Both the position numbers and the translations under genes were made by a program. From CAZEVY01 sp964515555 (GTDB lineage: Bacteria > Acidobacteriota > Terriglobia > Bryobacterales > Bryobacteraceae): a stretch of 13,766 nucleotides of DNA. The notes under the pieces are model-generated. The model did no database searches, was not told the origin of the DNA, and saw nothing but the letters and a program-made list of their open reading frames with translations. Location: NCBI GenBank assembly GCA_964515555.1, contig CAZEVY010000128.1, positions 1 to 13,766 of the forward strand. Direction: 5' to 3'. Position 1 is the stretch's first letter. The number at the start of each line of letters is the position of its first letter. Below, one piece after another: positions 1 through 7,380 of the stretch.

Positions 1-286
1 TGATGTCGGAGGGCATCAGGTCCGGCGTGAACTGGATGCGCTTGAAGAGAAGACCCAGCGCCTGCGCGATGGTGCGGACCATGAGCGTCTTGGCCGTGCC
101 GGGAAGTCCGGTGATGAGGCAGTGACCGCCCACAAACAGCGCGATCATGATCTGCTCGAGCACCTCTTCCTGGCCGACGATGACGCGGCGCACCTGTTCG
201 ACGATCTTGTCGTCAATCTGCTGGAAGCGTTCCACCTTGCCTTGCAGCTCGGAGGCGTCCGTTCCCAGGCCTTGGAGAGTGGTCAT
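1..286 (-). CDS. MoxR family AAA+ ATPase, N-terminal part (cut by window edge)
   Basis: The first 95 residues are visible; the gene continues beyond position 1. The protein starts MTTLQGLGTDASELQGK and carries a Walker A P-loop, GLPGTAKT, at about residues 59-66, preceded by VGQEEVLEQIMIALFVGGH and followed by FTPDLMPSDI. These are hallmarks of the MoxR branch of AAA+ ATPases, which act as chaperones, often with VWA-domain partners, to mature or activate protein complexes. Walker B and the sensor motifs lie outside the window. The ATG overlaps the stop of the TPR-peptidase gene as ATGA (283-286). The upstream purine stretch (AAAGAGAA) is only a weak Shine-Dalgarno, which fits translational coupling. 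In related operons a DUF58 gene often follows MoxR; that would lie off-window and is inference. Confidence 0.93.
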   Translation of the reverse strand, partial: MTTLQGLGTDASELQGKVERFQQIDDKIVEQVRRVIVGQEEVLEQIMIALFVGGHCLITGLPGTAKTLMVRTIAQALGLLFKRIQFTPDLMPSDI

Positions 287-2481
287 TTCTTGGGATTCTC
301 TTTCTTTTCTTTTTCCGATGCGAGCTGCAACAGCAGCTTTTGCGCCGGGCGATACCCCGGCGCGGCCTCGAGAGCCAACAAAAGATGCTCTTCCGCCTCG
401 GAGGGGCGGCGCGAGGACATCAAGGCTCGCGCGAGATTGAAGTGCGACGCGGCCGGGTCGACGGGCTTCGAGGCGACCACGGCGCGATACTCGCGGACGG
501 CGCCGGCGACGTTGCCGGCCTCCATCCACAGATCGCCGAGACGGCGGTGCAGCTCCTCATCCTTCACAGGATAGATGTAATTCAGGCGGTCGAGCGCGGC
601 CGCGGCGGACTTGCGGTCGCCGGTCTCTTCGTAGAGCGTGGCGGCCTTCTTGATGGTCCAGGGCGCTTTGCCGCCGAGCTTCAGGTAGCGCTCCAGCTCG
701 GCGATTGCGGCCTTCTTGTCGCCCTTCTCGGCGTAGGCGTCGGCGAGGAATTCGTAGACGCTGCCCGGCTCGACGTACTCGGGATAGAGATCGCGGATGG
801 CGCGGCCTTCCTTAATGACGTCGTCCCATTTTTTCTCTTTGGCGAATCCGGCGAGGACCCGGATGCGCTTGGCCCACTCGTCGTAGCCGGCGACCATCCT
901 GCCGATCTCGGCGTCGATGGCGGCCAGGAACTGTTTGTCGAACTCCTCGGGCTTCATGCCGAGGTGCTCCTCGACCACGCGCGGCGTCGGCATTCCCCTG
1001 CCGAAGGAGTGCATCATCGCCAGCAGGGTGTCGAATCCCCATTTCTTTTCGATGAAATCGCAGATGCGGCCCGCCTGGAAATACGACACGCCGACCTGCG
1101 CCGGGTAGCTCGGGCGGATGAAGCCGCGGTCGAGCTGGGCGATGGGCAGGAGCTTCTTCTCCTTGATGGCGCGCAGAACGTCGGGCGAGATGCGGTCGCC
1201 CCACTCGGGCGAGACGGCGGTCTCCTCGTGCACGGCAAGGCCCTCGGTGAACCAGCGGGGGACGCGGTGACTGGTCGCGGTGAGAACGAAGACGTGGCTG
1301 AGCTCGTGCCACAGGGTGCTGGCCCAGTGGAAGTGTCCCGGCTTGCGCGCCGACGGGCTGTCCATGGCGACCGAGTATCCGAAGGTCACCCCGAGCGCGC
1401 CCAGTCCGGGCAGCGCCATGGTGCGCACGGCGAAATCGTCGTGATCGGGGAAGACTTCCAGTTGCACGGGGCGCGTCAACTTGAATTTGTATTTCTTCTC
1501 GAAGGTGTCGATGGCGCGCCGCAGCTCGGGTCCCATGTAGAGGTTCAGCAGCTCGGCCTCGGACTTGTGGAGCTTCAGCACCGTGCGATCGGCGGTGATC
1601 ACCTGGAAATTGCGGTAGCTGTCGAGGAGCTTCAGTGTGTTGGCGGTGGGAGCGTCGCGGTGGCCGTTCTCGAAGGCGTGTTCGAGGTACTCGCGCGCCT
1701 CCTTCTCCTCGCCGAGCCGCATGAGGTTGATGCCGAGCTCGGAGTGCGCCGGGTAGTAATCGGGCAGCAGCGCGATGGCCTTGCGGTAGAGCTGGATGGC
1801 CTCCTCGTAGCGCCGGTTGATGACGAACAGGCGCGCCGCGATGGTGTAGCCTTCGCCGTAAACCGGATTGACCTTGAGCGCGCGATCCATCCAGGGCGAA
1901 TCTTTCTTTTCGTTGAGCCAATCGACGGTGGCGAGAATCGCCATGGCGCCGAGGGCGTCCGGGGATATCTTCAGCGCGAGATTGGCTTCCTCGACGGCCT
2001 TCTCGCGATCGCCCTCCTCGACCATGAGGCGCGCAAGCAGCTCGCGGGCTTCGTAGAGTTTGGGGTCGGCGTCGAGCGCCTTGCGGGCGAGCTCGATGGC
2101 GCGTCGCTCGAAATCGTCGGAGGCGACCAGAGCCATGCCGTAGAGCGCCTGGGCGTTCTTCTCGTCGAGCTCGAGGGCGGCGGCGAATTCCTTGAGGGCT
2201 TCGTTCTTGGTGGCGCGCTCGAGGAACAGGCGCCCCCAGCGGACTCGGTAGTGCGCGTTTTTCGGATTCTGCGCGACGGCGGCGCGGAACTGGTCGCTGG
2301 CGGGCTGATACTGGGCCAGTCCCCAAAGGCCTTCGGCGCGGAGGTAGGGATCGCGCGAGAGGGCGAGTTGTTCGAAGCAGCCGGCGGCTTCCCGGAGGCG
2401 GCCGTATTTGCGGTGGCCGAGGCACTGGTCGGGCGACTGCGCGAAGGCGGAGAGGGCCAGGAGCGCCAGGGGGAGCTTCAC
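283..2481 (-). CDS. Exported TPR protein with central HExxH (gluzincin-like, peptidase MA-type) domain
   Basis: This 732-residue protein begins with a short signal peptide (MKLPLALLALSAFA, AxA cleavage near residue 14). TPR-like helical repeats cover about residues 45-290 and again 540-720. Between them, at about 300-525, sits a metallopeptidase-like domain with HELSH at 392-396 and a downstream FTEGLAVHEE (411-420). The two histidines of HExxH and the glutamate of EGLA (E413) match the zinc ligands of gluzincin 'peptidase MA-like' domains, and E393 would be the catalytic base, so activity is plausible. The start is GTG, overlapping the previous stop as GTGA (2478-2481), with a strong Shine-Dalgarno (AGGAGGAG) 9-10 nt upstream. 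The Lys-rich C-terminus (residues 723-732) overlaps the MoxR start. Substrate unknown; I infer action in the periplasm or at the envelope, with the TPRs recruiting partners. Confidence 0.9.
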   Translation of the reverse strand: MKLPLALLALSAFAQSPDQCLGHRKYGRLREAAGCFEQLALSRDPYLRAEGLWGLAQYQPASDQFRAAVAQNPKNAHYRVRWGRLFLERATKNEALKEFAAALELDEKNAQALYGMALVASDDFERRAIELARKALDADPKLYEARELLARLMVEEGDREKAVEEANLALKISPDALGAMAILATVDWLNEKKDSPWMDRALKVNPVYGEGYTIAARLFVINRRYEEAIQLYRKAIALLPDYYPAHSELGINLMRLGEEKEAREYLEHAFENGHRDAPTANTLKLLDSYRNFQVITADRTVLKLHKSEAELLNLYMGPELRRAIDTFEKKYKFKLTRPVQLEVFPDHDDFAVRTMALPGLGALGVTFGYSVAMDSPSARKPGHFHWASTLWHELSHVFVLTATSHRVPRWFTEGLAVHEETAVSPEWGDRISPDVLRAIKEKKLLPIAQLDRGFIRPSYPAQVGVSYFQAGRICDFIEKKWGFDTLLAMMHSFGRGMPTPRVVEEHLGMKPEEFDKQFLAAIDAEIGRMVAGYDEWAKRIRVLAGFAKEKKWDDVIKEGRAIRDLYPEYVEPGSVYEFLADAYAEKGDKKAAIAELERYLKLGGKAPWTIKKAATLYEETGDRKSAAAALDRLNYIYPVKDEELHRRLGDLWMEAGNVAGAVREYRAVVASKPVDPAASHFNLARALMSSRRPSEAEEHLLLALEAAPGYRPAQKLLLQLASEKEKKENPKK

Positions 2482-3395
2482 TTGTCGATCTCCTCCTGAA
2501 CGCGCGCCAACTCCAGCAGCAGCTCGGAAAGCTGTTTCTTATACAACTCCGGCGGCATGGCGGCCTTCTCGTACTTCAGCCTGTCAATGCCCTGTTCGAG
2601 CTCTTCCTTTCGGTCGAGCAGCTTGCGCTTGGCGGGGTCGGCGGCGGCCTTCTGTGCGGCGCCGAGGCGCAGCAGGGCGAAGCGTCCGGCGATAAGGCCC
2701 TGCCCGTTCTCGACCGAGGGCGCGCGCACCGGCTCGCCTTTGCCGGTGTCTTCGATGACGGCATGCTCGGTGGCCAGGCGCTTCTGGGAATCATAGTAGC
2801 GCGCGGTGCGGGAGTCGGCGAAGCGGAAGGCTTCGAGCGCGGTGACGACTTCGTTCTTGTCGGTGTCCGACGAGGCGTCGCGCAGCGCCTCCACCCAGTA
2901 GCGCGCGAACACCGAGGCGTTCTTCTCCGAGCCGCTGCGCGTGGCGGCGATCACGGCGCGGCTCTCCTTCTGAAGCGCGGCCACGGCGCCGCCGCCCGAG
3001 CTCGTCATGACGGCGACCATCTGGCGGGCGGCCGGCACGCGGTCCATCAGCGAGGCCAGCTCGGCGGCGGCGATATCGGGTCCGACCAGGTTCAGCTTGT
3101 ATTCGATGCCGTCGTGCGAGCCGTGGCCGATCAGCATGACGACCAGCGCATCCTCGCGGCGCGCCTTCTTGGCGATGTCGTCCAGCGCCGCGCGGAGGCG
3201 GTCGCGCGTGGCCTCGGGGCCGTGCAGGGTGACGACGTTGGCCTCCGGCGATCGCACCAGCTTGTCGATTTCCCGGGCGAGCGTGGCGAAGCGCTGTTCG
3301 TAGTCGGGTTCGCCGCCGAGGCCGGCGACCGTGAGGTAATGGGTCGCGGCGGAAGCGGGAATCGTCAGGGCCAACAGGACGGCTGCGGCCCTCAT
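2478..3395 (-). CDS. Exported caspase/legumain-fold (clan CD) protein lacking the catalytic cysteine
   Basis: This 305-residue protein has a signal peptide (MRAAAVLLALTIPASA) and then a clan CD-like domain at about residues 18-195. The histidine motif is intact: hydrophobic strand VVMLI followed by GHGSHDG (90-96, H91). The second strand, ending AVM, should lead into the nucleophile motif (typically CxSG) but reads TSSGGG (131-136), placing Thr where Cys is expected. The whole protein contains no cysteine. The C-terminus (about 252-305) is Lys/Glu-rich and probably coiled-coil. I chose the ATG at 3395 over an in-frame start 81 nt upstream because it has a GGAGG Shine-Dalgarno about 10 nt upstream, opens on a signal peptide and forms an ATGA overlap with the VWA gene. 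It is likely a binding or scaffold pseudopeptidase. Assignment to C13 versus C14 is uncertain. Confidence 0.85.
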   Translation of the reverse strand: MRAAAVLLALTIPASAATHYLTVAGLGGEPDYEQRFATLAREIDKLVRSPEANVVTLHGPEATRDRLRAALDDIAKKARREDALVVMLIGHGSHDGIEYKLNLVGPDIAAAELASLMDRVPAARQMVAVMTSSGGGAVAALQKESRAVIAATRSGSEKNASVFARYWVEALRDASSDTDKNEVVTALEAFRFADSRTARYYDSQKRLATEHAVIEDTGKGEPVRAPSVENGQGLIAGRFALLRLGAAQKAAADPAKRKLLDRKEELEQGIDRLKYEKAAMPPELYKKQLSELLLELARVQEEIDK

Positions 3396-5653
3396 ACCGC
3401 TCCCCACCTCCGGCGGAGGAGCCATTCGGAGCTGCGCAGCGCCAGCGCGATCAGGAACACGATCGGCATGTTCCACAGCTCCTTGGTCTCACGAATCGTG
3501 ATGCCGGCCTCGGAGTAGCCGATCTCCTCGGGCAGCTTGGCGGTGTCGGCCGCGCGCCAGTAGCGGCCGCCGGTCTCGGCCGACAGCTTCTCGAGCAGCT
3601 CGCGATTCTGCTCGGTGTGGAAGCGCTCGGCGACGCCGTCCTCGCGCTGGAAGGTGAGCACATCGCGGACAGGCTCCTCCTCGCCACGCCGCGCCATGGT
3701 CTCGACTACATACGACCCCGGCTTCTCCGCCATCCAGGTGGCCGAGAACGACCCGGGATTATTCGCGTCGGGCGACAGCTCAACGTTGGCCGCGACGCCC
3801 CCCGGTCCCATCACGTGCGCCTCGACGCGGGCGTCGGCCATCGGAAGGTAATTGGGATCGCGCACTTCGGCGTTGATCGTGACGCGGCCGTCATCGTGCA
3901 GGACCGTGCGCGGCGTCGACGACACCAGCCGGCCCGGCGTCTCGGCGACCAGCCACCGCAGCATCTGCTGCCAGAAGACCTCGTGAGTGGTGTCCTTGAG
4001 ATCCTGGAGCATCTGCCAGCGCCAGGTTCCCGCCGAGGCCAGGACCGCGGTCCGCCCGCGTCCGTAATTCTGTGTGACGAGCAGGGGCAGCTTTCCCTTC
4101 CCCGCCACAGTCATCTCGGCGAGCGTCACCGCGCCCGGCTTGGGTGCGCCCACCGCCTGGTAGTTCGCCATGTAGGGCAGCTTGCGCCAGCGCGCATCGT
4201 TTTGGACGGGGTCTTCGACGAGGCGGCAAAGCAGGCTTTCGCGGCCGGCCGGCGTCAGCTCGGCGGTGGCCGGGTCGCGCTGGAAGGTGTTCTTCGACGC
4301 GGGCAGCGCGACCGGCAGAAGCTCCGCGAGCGAGGAGGCGCCCCAGCCGCCGTCCGAAAGCGTCGTGCGTCCGGCGAGCCACAGCACGCCGCCGCCGCGC
4401 CGGTCGACGAAATTCTTGAGCAGCTCCTGCTGCGCCGGGGTGAAGTAGCTCAGCTCCACCGTGCCGAGGATGATCGCCTGGAACTTGTACAGCTCGTCGA
4501 CCGTCGCCGGGAATCCCTGCTCCAGCTCCTTGGGACTTTCGAGCGGACCCTGCCGGTAGACCTTGTTCTGCGTGGTGCGCAGCATCGTGATGAGGTTGAC
4601 GGAGCGGTCATCCTGAGCCGCGCGGCGGATGAACTTAAACTCCCAGCGCGGCTCCCCTTCTATATAGAGGATGCGCGGCTTGGAGCCGACCACGTTGACG
4701 AGGCGGTTGACGGCGTTGTTATCGCCGTTCTCCTCCCCGTCCAGCCGGTCGATGGAGACACGGAACTGCTTGGCGCCCGCCGTGCCCGCGTTGAACAGCA
4801 CGCTCTCGGACTGCTGCGATTCGCCGGAGAGCGTGATCTCGCGCGACGCCAGGAGCTTGGATCCCTCGCGGACGTTCAGCTTCGCCTTGCGCTTCTCGTA
4901 GCCGCGCTGCTGGAAGGTGACCTGCGCCAGCAAGCGCGAATCGGGGAGCGCGCGCGGGGTGAGGAGCACGTCGCTGATTTCGATATCGCGGTCGTGTTTC
5001 TCCTTGCCGAAGCCGATGGTGTGGACGGGAATGCGCCGGCTGCGGATGGCGGTGATAGTCTCGCGGTCGATGCCGCCCGAATTGTCGCCGCCGTCGGAGA
5101 GAAGCACCACGGCGCCGATGGGCAGACTGGCCGATTCGGCCACCGCCTGCTTCAAGGCGTCGCCGATGTGGGTGGCCGCGCCGGAGGCCGTCAGTTGATC
5201 GGGTTTCTCGATGCGCTCCAGCACGTCCGACATGCGATAGAGGCGCACCTGGAACTTCTTGCGCAGGCCTTCGATCGCGGGGCTCGCGAGCACCTTGCGG
5301 GCGGCCTCGCTGCGCGTGGAGCCGGCGTCGTCGATGGCCATCGAGGTGGAATCGTCGACCACCACGGCGACCACGTTCTGCTGCGGCTTGAGCGCACTCA
5401 CGCGAATCGCCGGCTGCCAGAGCAGCGTCAGCACCAGAGCGATCAGCGCGCTTTCGAGCGCCCAGATGCCCGCCAGGCGCCAGCCGCGCAATCGCGCCTC
5501 TGCCCTGCTGCGCCGCCTCCACAGCACGAATGCGAGAGCTCCGGCGGCGGCGGCGATGGTCACCGCCAGCAGCCACGGCGCCCAGCCGCCAAGCAGGACG
5601 AATTCGCCCTTGGTAAAGACGACCTGGGGATGACCGAAGAGAAGCTCAAACAT
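3392..5653 (-). CDS. Membrane-anchored VWA-domain protein with glutamine amidotransferase-like domain
   Basis: This 753-residue protein resembles the membrane VWA/GATase1-like proteins encoded near MoxR ATPases. Two N-terminal transmembrane segments lie at about 24-44 and 60-80, and a third near the C-terminus at about 728-742. The VWA domain (about 93-260) has a complete MIDAS metal site: DxSxS at D100-S102-S104, Thr161 in the ATHIGDAL segment, and D187 in LLSDGGD. After a beta-rich linker, residues about 326-570 (starting KPRILYIEGEPRWE, with RRGGGVLWLAG at 418-428) resemble a class I amidotransferase-like fold. A further beta-sandwich-like segment lies at about 580-665. The ATG at 5653 follows the DUF4159 stop by 7 nt with a weak Shine-Dalgarno. 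Inferred role: the membrane-tethered VWA partner or substrate of the MoxR ATPase. Confidence 0.92.
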   Translation of the reverse strand: MFELLFGHPQVVFTKGEFVLLGGWAPWLLAVTIAAAAGALAFVLWRRRSRAEARLRGWRLAGIWALESALIALVLTLLWQPAIRVSALKPQQNVVAVVVDDSTSMAIDDAGSTRSEAARKVLASPAIEGLRKKFQVRLYRMSDVLERIEKPDQLTASGAATHIGDALKQAVAESASLPIGAVVLLSDGGDNSGGIDRETITAIRSRRIPVHTIGFGKEKHDRDIEISDVLLTPRALPDSRLLAQVTFQQRGYEKRKAKLNVREGSKLLASREITLSGESQQSESVLFNAGTAGAKQFRVSIDRLDGEENGDNNAVNRLVNVVGSKPRILYIEGEPRWEFKFIRRAAQDDRSVNLITMLRTTQNKVYRQGPLESPKELEQGFPATVDELYKFQAIILGTVELSYFTPAQQELLKNFVDRRGGGVLWLAGRTTLSDGGWGASSLAELLPVALPASKNTFQRDPATAELTPAGRESLLCRLVEDPVQNDARWRKLPYMANYQAVGAPKPGAVTLAEMTVAGKGKLPLLVTQNYGRGRTAVLASAGTWRWQMLQDLKDTTHEVFWQQMLRWLVAETPGRLVSSTPRTVLHDDGRVTINAEVRDPNYLPMADARVEAHVMGPGGVAANVELSPDANNPGSFSATWMAEKPGSYVVETMARRGEEEPVRDVLTFQREDGVAERFHTEQNRELLEKLSAETGGRYWRAADTAKLPEEIGYSEAGITIRETKELWNMPIVFLIALALRSSEWLLRRRWGAV

Positions 5654-5660
5654 TGCGGGC

Positions 5661-6461
5661 CTAGTGTGTCATCGAGTACACGATATAGTTGATCGCGATG
5701 CGGTAGGCGAGGGACGCGTAGTGCTCCGGGTAACGCGGGTGGTCGGCCCACTCCCAAGCGTCGCCGAGATCCATGTTGTGACAGATGGCGACCATGATGC
5801 GGCCGCTGTCGTCGTAGATGGCGCGCCAGCGCGGCTCGAAGCCGTCGCGTTCGGAGATCGAGCCGGTGTACCAGTACTGGATGCCGGGCACCTGGAAGCG
5901 CTCGTCCAGGTCGTAGATCACGTGAAAGATCTGGTCCTTGTTCTCCAGGTCGACGATGGCGCGGTCCGGGAAGACCCGCCGGATGCCCTCGGCGAAAATC
6001 TCCCACTCGTAGGTGCCGTGAAAGTCGTCGACCATCAGGAACCCGCCGCGCAGCAGGTACTCCCGCAGCTTGGCGGCGTCCTGATCGCTCAGTCCCCAGC
6101 GGCCCACTTCGACGGCGTAGATCCACGGCCAATTGTAGATGTCGTCGTCGTCCAGGCCGACGACCTGCTCCACCGAGCGGGTGTGCACGCGGCTCAACCG
6201 GCGGAGTCCCTGCACGAACTGGCGGTCGGCCTTGGCGTAGTCGGTCGACCAGCTTCCGTAGCCCTGCATGAAGCGCGAGCCGCGCCAGGATCGGTAGCGC
6301 AGGCGGGCGAAGACGAATTCGGTCTTTTCGTTGCCGTCGGCCGGGAAAACCACGGGGCTTTCGGCCTCCTCGAAGAATTCGCGAAAAGGCCGCTGGGCGA
6401 GCAGACCCGACACGCCGGCGGCGGAGACCAGAATGGTCGCCAGTAGTGCCTTATGACGCAT
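5661..6461 (-). CDS. DUF4159 domain-containing exported protein
   Basis: This 266-residue protein has a signal peptide (about 1-22, ending GLLAQ). The remainder matches what I know of DUF4159: a beta-strand FVFARLRY (49-56) followed by a GxGxWxTDY segment (67-75), a central YLLRGGFLMVDDFHG (135-149), and a C-terminal segment with NMDLGDAWEWAD (229-240). The family is often predicted to have a flavodoxin/amidotransferase-like fold and is repeatedly found beside MoxR and VWA genes; no biochemical role is established to my knowledge. It is the first gene of the minus-strand operon and diverges from the small CxxC protein gene across a 113-nt region. The ATG at 6461 is the natural start because the signal peptide begins there; no good Shine-Dalgarno is visible. 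Confidence 0.9.
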   Translation of the reverse strand: MRHKALLATILVSAAGVSGLLAQRPFREFFEEAESPVVFPADGNEKTEFVFARLRYRSWRGSRFMQGYGSWSTDYAKADRQFVQGLRRLSRVHTRSVEQVVGLDDDDIYNWPWIYAVEVGRWGLSDQDAAKLREYLLRGGFLMVDDFHGTYEWEIFAEGIRRVFPDRAIVDLENKDQIFHVIYDLDERFQVPGIQYWYTGSISERDGFEPRWRAIYDDSGRIMVAICHNMDLGDAWEWADHPRYPEHYASLAYRIAINYIVYSMTH

Positions 6462-6574
6462 CGTTTTGGGAGGCCCTGTTGCCTCTTACTCTAACATACG
6501 GCTTCGCGAACTCCGCCGCGCGCGCCGATACCTTGTTAGACGGAGAAGAGAGCGATTCGACGTACAATTTCCCC
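6462..6574. promoter_or_regulatory. Divergent intergenic region with a spaced 7-bp inverted repeat
   Basis: This gap separates the DUF4159 operon (leftward) from the small CxxC protein unit (rightward). TCTAACA at 6490-6496 and its exact reverse complement TGTTAGA at 6534-6540 are 37 nt apart, so each promoter direction reads TGTTAGA at a similar distance (29-34 nt) from its own start codon. Candidate -10 elements are TACAAT (6563-6568) on plus and TATGTT (6498 to 6493) or TAGAGT (6493 to 6488) on minus. The symmetry could reflect a shared regulator site or shared upstream promoter elements. Chance is possible for 7-mers. Confidence 0.45.
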
Positions 6575-6575
6575 A
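6563..6575 (+). promoter_or_regulatory. -10-like TACAAT, predicted leaderless start of the small CxxC protein gene
   Basis: TACAAT (6563-6568) is close to the sigma-70-type TATAAT consensus and ends exactly 6 nt before the ATG at 6575. With usual promoter geometry the first transcribed base would be the A of the start codon. No Shine-Dalgarno is present (spacer TTCCCC). A convincing -35 at 16-18 nt is not seen; TTAGAC at 6536-6541 is 21 nt away. Confidence 0.55.
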
Positions 6576-6793
6576 TGACTTGTTGCGACGATCTCAGCCG
6601 CATGGTCGACCTTGACCTGGTGCGCGTGACCCCCATCGGCAAGATCAGCGGACGCATTGTGACCGAGATCGACACCGAGTACTTTTTCGTCTCCGGCGAG
6701 GGGCGGCCGACTTACGTCGGGATGAACTACTGCCCCTTCTGCGGGCGCGTGATCTCGCGCGGATTGTGGAACCTGGAGAAGAAGAAGCAGTGA
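6575..6793 (+). CDS. Small CxxC (zinc-ribbon-like) protein of unknown function
   Basis: This 72-residue protein starts MTCCDDLSRM and ends NYCPFCGRVISRGLWNLEKKKQ. It has an N-terminal vicinal pair Cys3-Cys4 and one knuckle CPFCG (Cys53, Cys56), enough for one four-cysteine zinc site, although CC in place of a first CxxC is atypical. The middle (about 15-50) looks beta-rich. No signal peptide is present, so it is probably cytoplasmic. An in-frame ATG exists at 6446, but it would overlap the divergent DUF4159 gene and cross the promoter. The ATG at 6575 sits exactly where the TACAAT element predicts. Its stop overlaps the thioredoxin start as GTGA, implying coupling. I do not recognise a named family. 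Confidence 0.75.
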   Translation: MTCCDDLSRMVDLDLVRVTPIGKISGRIVTEIDTEYFFVSGEGRPTYVGMNYCPFCGRVISRGLWNLEKKKQ

Positions 6794-7353
6794 CCACGGC
6801 GGTCCTGTTACTGGCGCTCGCCGCCGGGCCGGCCAACCTGAAGCTCGCCGATCTCGACGGACAGCCGCGGAGTCTCGATCAGTACCGGGGCCGTGTCGTG
6901 ATCCTCAACTTCTGGGCGACCTGGTGCGTGCCCTGCCGCGAAGAGATGCCGCTGTTACAGGAGCTCGCCGCGCGCTACGAGGCGCAGGGCCTGACGGTGG
7001 TGGGCGCCTCGGCCGACGACGAATCGACGCGCGCGAACATTCGCCCGTTCATCGCCAGCCACGGCATCACGTTTCCCATCTGGACGGGGGCGACCACCGC
7101 CGACATGATGCGCCTCGATCTCGGCGAGTCGCTTCCGGCGACCGCAGTGATCGACCGCGACGGGCGCATCGTGGGCCGCCTTTTCGGCAAGGTGGAGCGG
7201 CGCGACCTGGAGCATCGCATTCGGCACGCGCTGGGACTGGCGGTGGGCCGGGCGCCGGCTCCGGTGAGCGGCAAGCGGGAGGAGCATCACGAAGAGGAAT
7301 CGCATCATCACGGCGGCGTGGGAATCGAAGGCGCGTCGACGGTGCCGAGTTGA
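6790..7353 (+). CDS. TlpA/ResA-like exported thioredoxin-fold protein with His-rich tail
   Basis: This 187-residue protein has a short hydrophobic N-terminus (TTAVLLLALAAGPA) that is probably a signal peptide or anchor, followed by a TlpA/ResA-type thioredoxin domain. Visible features are FWATWCVPCREEMP with active-site Cys46 and Cys49, and the cis-proline region ESLPATAVIDRDG (P116). Such proteins reduce or isomerise disulfides outside the cytoplasm, for example in cytochrome c or envelope protein maturation. Start choice: GTG at 6790 forms a GTGA overlap with the previous stop and has GGAGAAG about 10 nt upstream; the GTG at 6766 would put charged residues before the signal peptide. The tail beyond about residue 155 is unusual: HHEEESHHH at 166-174, which could bind metal, then GVGIEGASTVPS. 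Confidence 0.9.
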   Translation: MTTAVLLLALAAGPANLKLADLDGQPRSLDQYRGRVVILNFWATWCVPCREEMPLLQELAARYEAQGLTVVGASADDESTRANIRPFIASHGITFPIWTGATTADMMRLDLGESLPATAVIDRDGRIVGRLFGKVERRDLEHRIRHALGLAVGRAPAPVSGKREEHHEEESHHHGGVGIEGASTVPS

Positions 7354-7380
7354 CCTACTTGACCCGGGGAGGGCCGCGCC

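Noticed and set aside
3396..3476. 27-residue upstream extension of the caspase-fold protein
   Set aside because: It would bury the signal peptide and overlap the VWA gene by 85 nt; the ATG at 3395 has a GGAGG site and an ATGA overlap.
340..5692. Long open frames on the plus strand antisense to the TPR-peptidase (340-2499) and VWA (3617-5692) genes
   Set aside because: High-GC codon bias keeps the antisense frame open. The translations are low-complexity Ala/Arg/Gly/Asp-rich with no recognisable motif, while the minus-strand proteins carry clear domains.
6446..6574. Longer N-terminus for the small CxxC protein starting at 6446
   Set aside because: It would overlap the divergent DUF4159 gene and translate through the promoter; the ATG at 6575 is placed exactly 6 nt after TACAAT.
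7351..7380. Stop-codon readthrough fusing the thioredoxin to the following beta-rich protein, which lies in the same frame
   Set aside because: Two in-frame TGA codons (7351 and 7360) separate them, and the second gene has its own strong Shine-Dalgarno and GTG.
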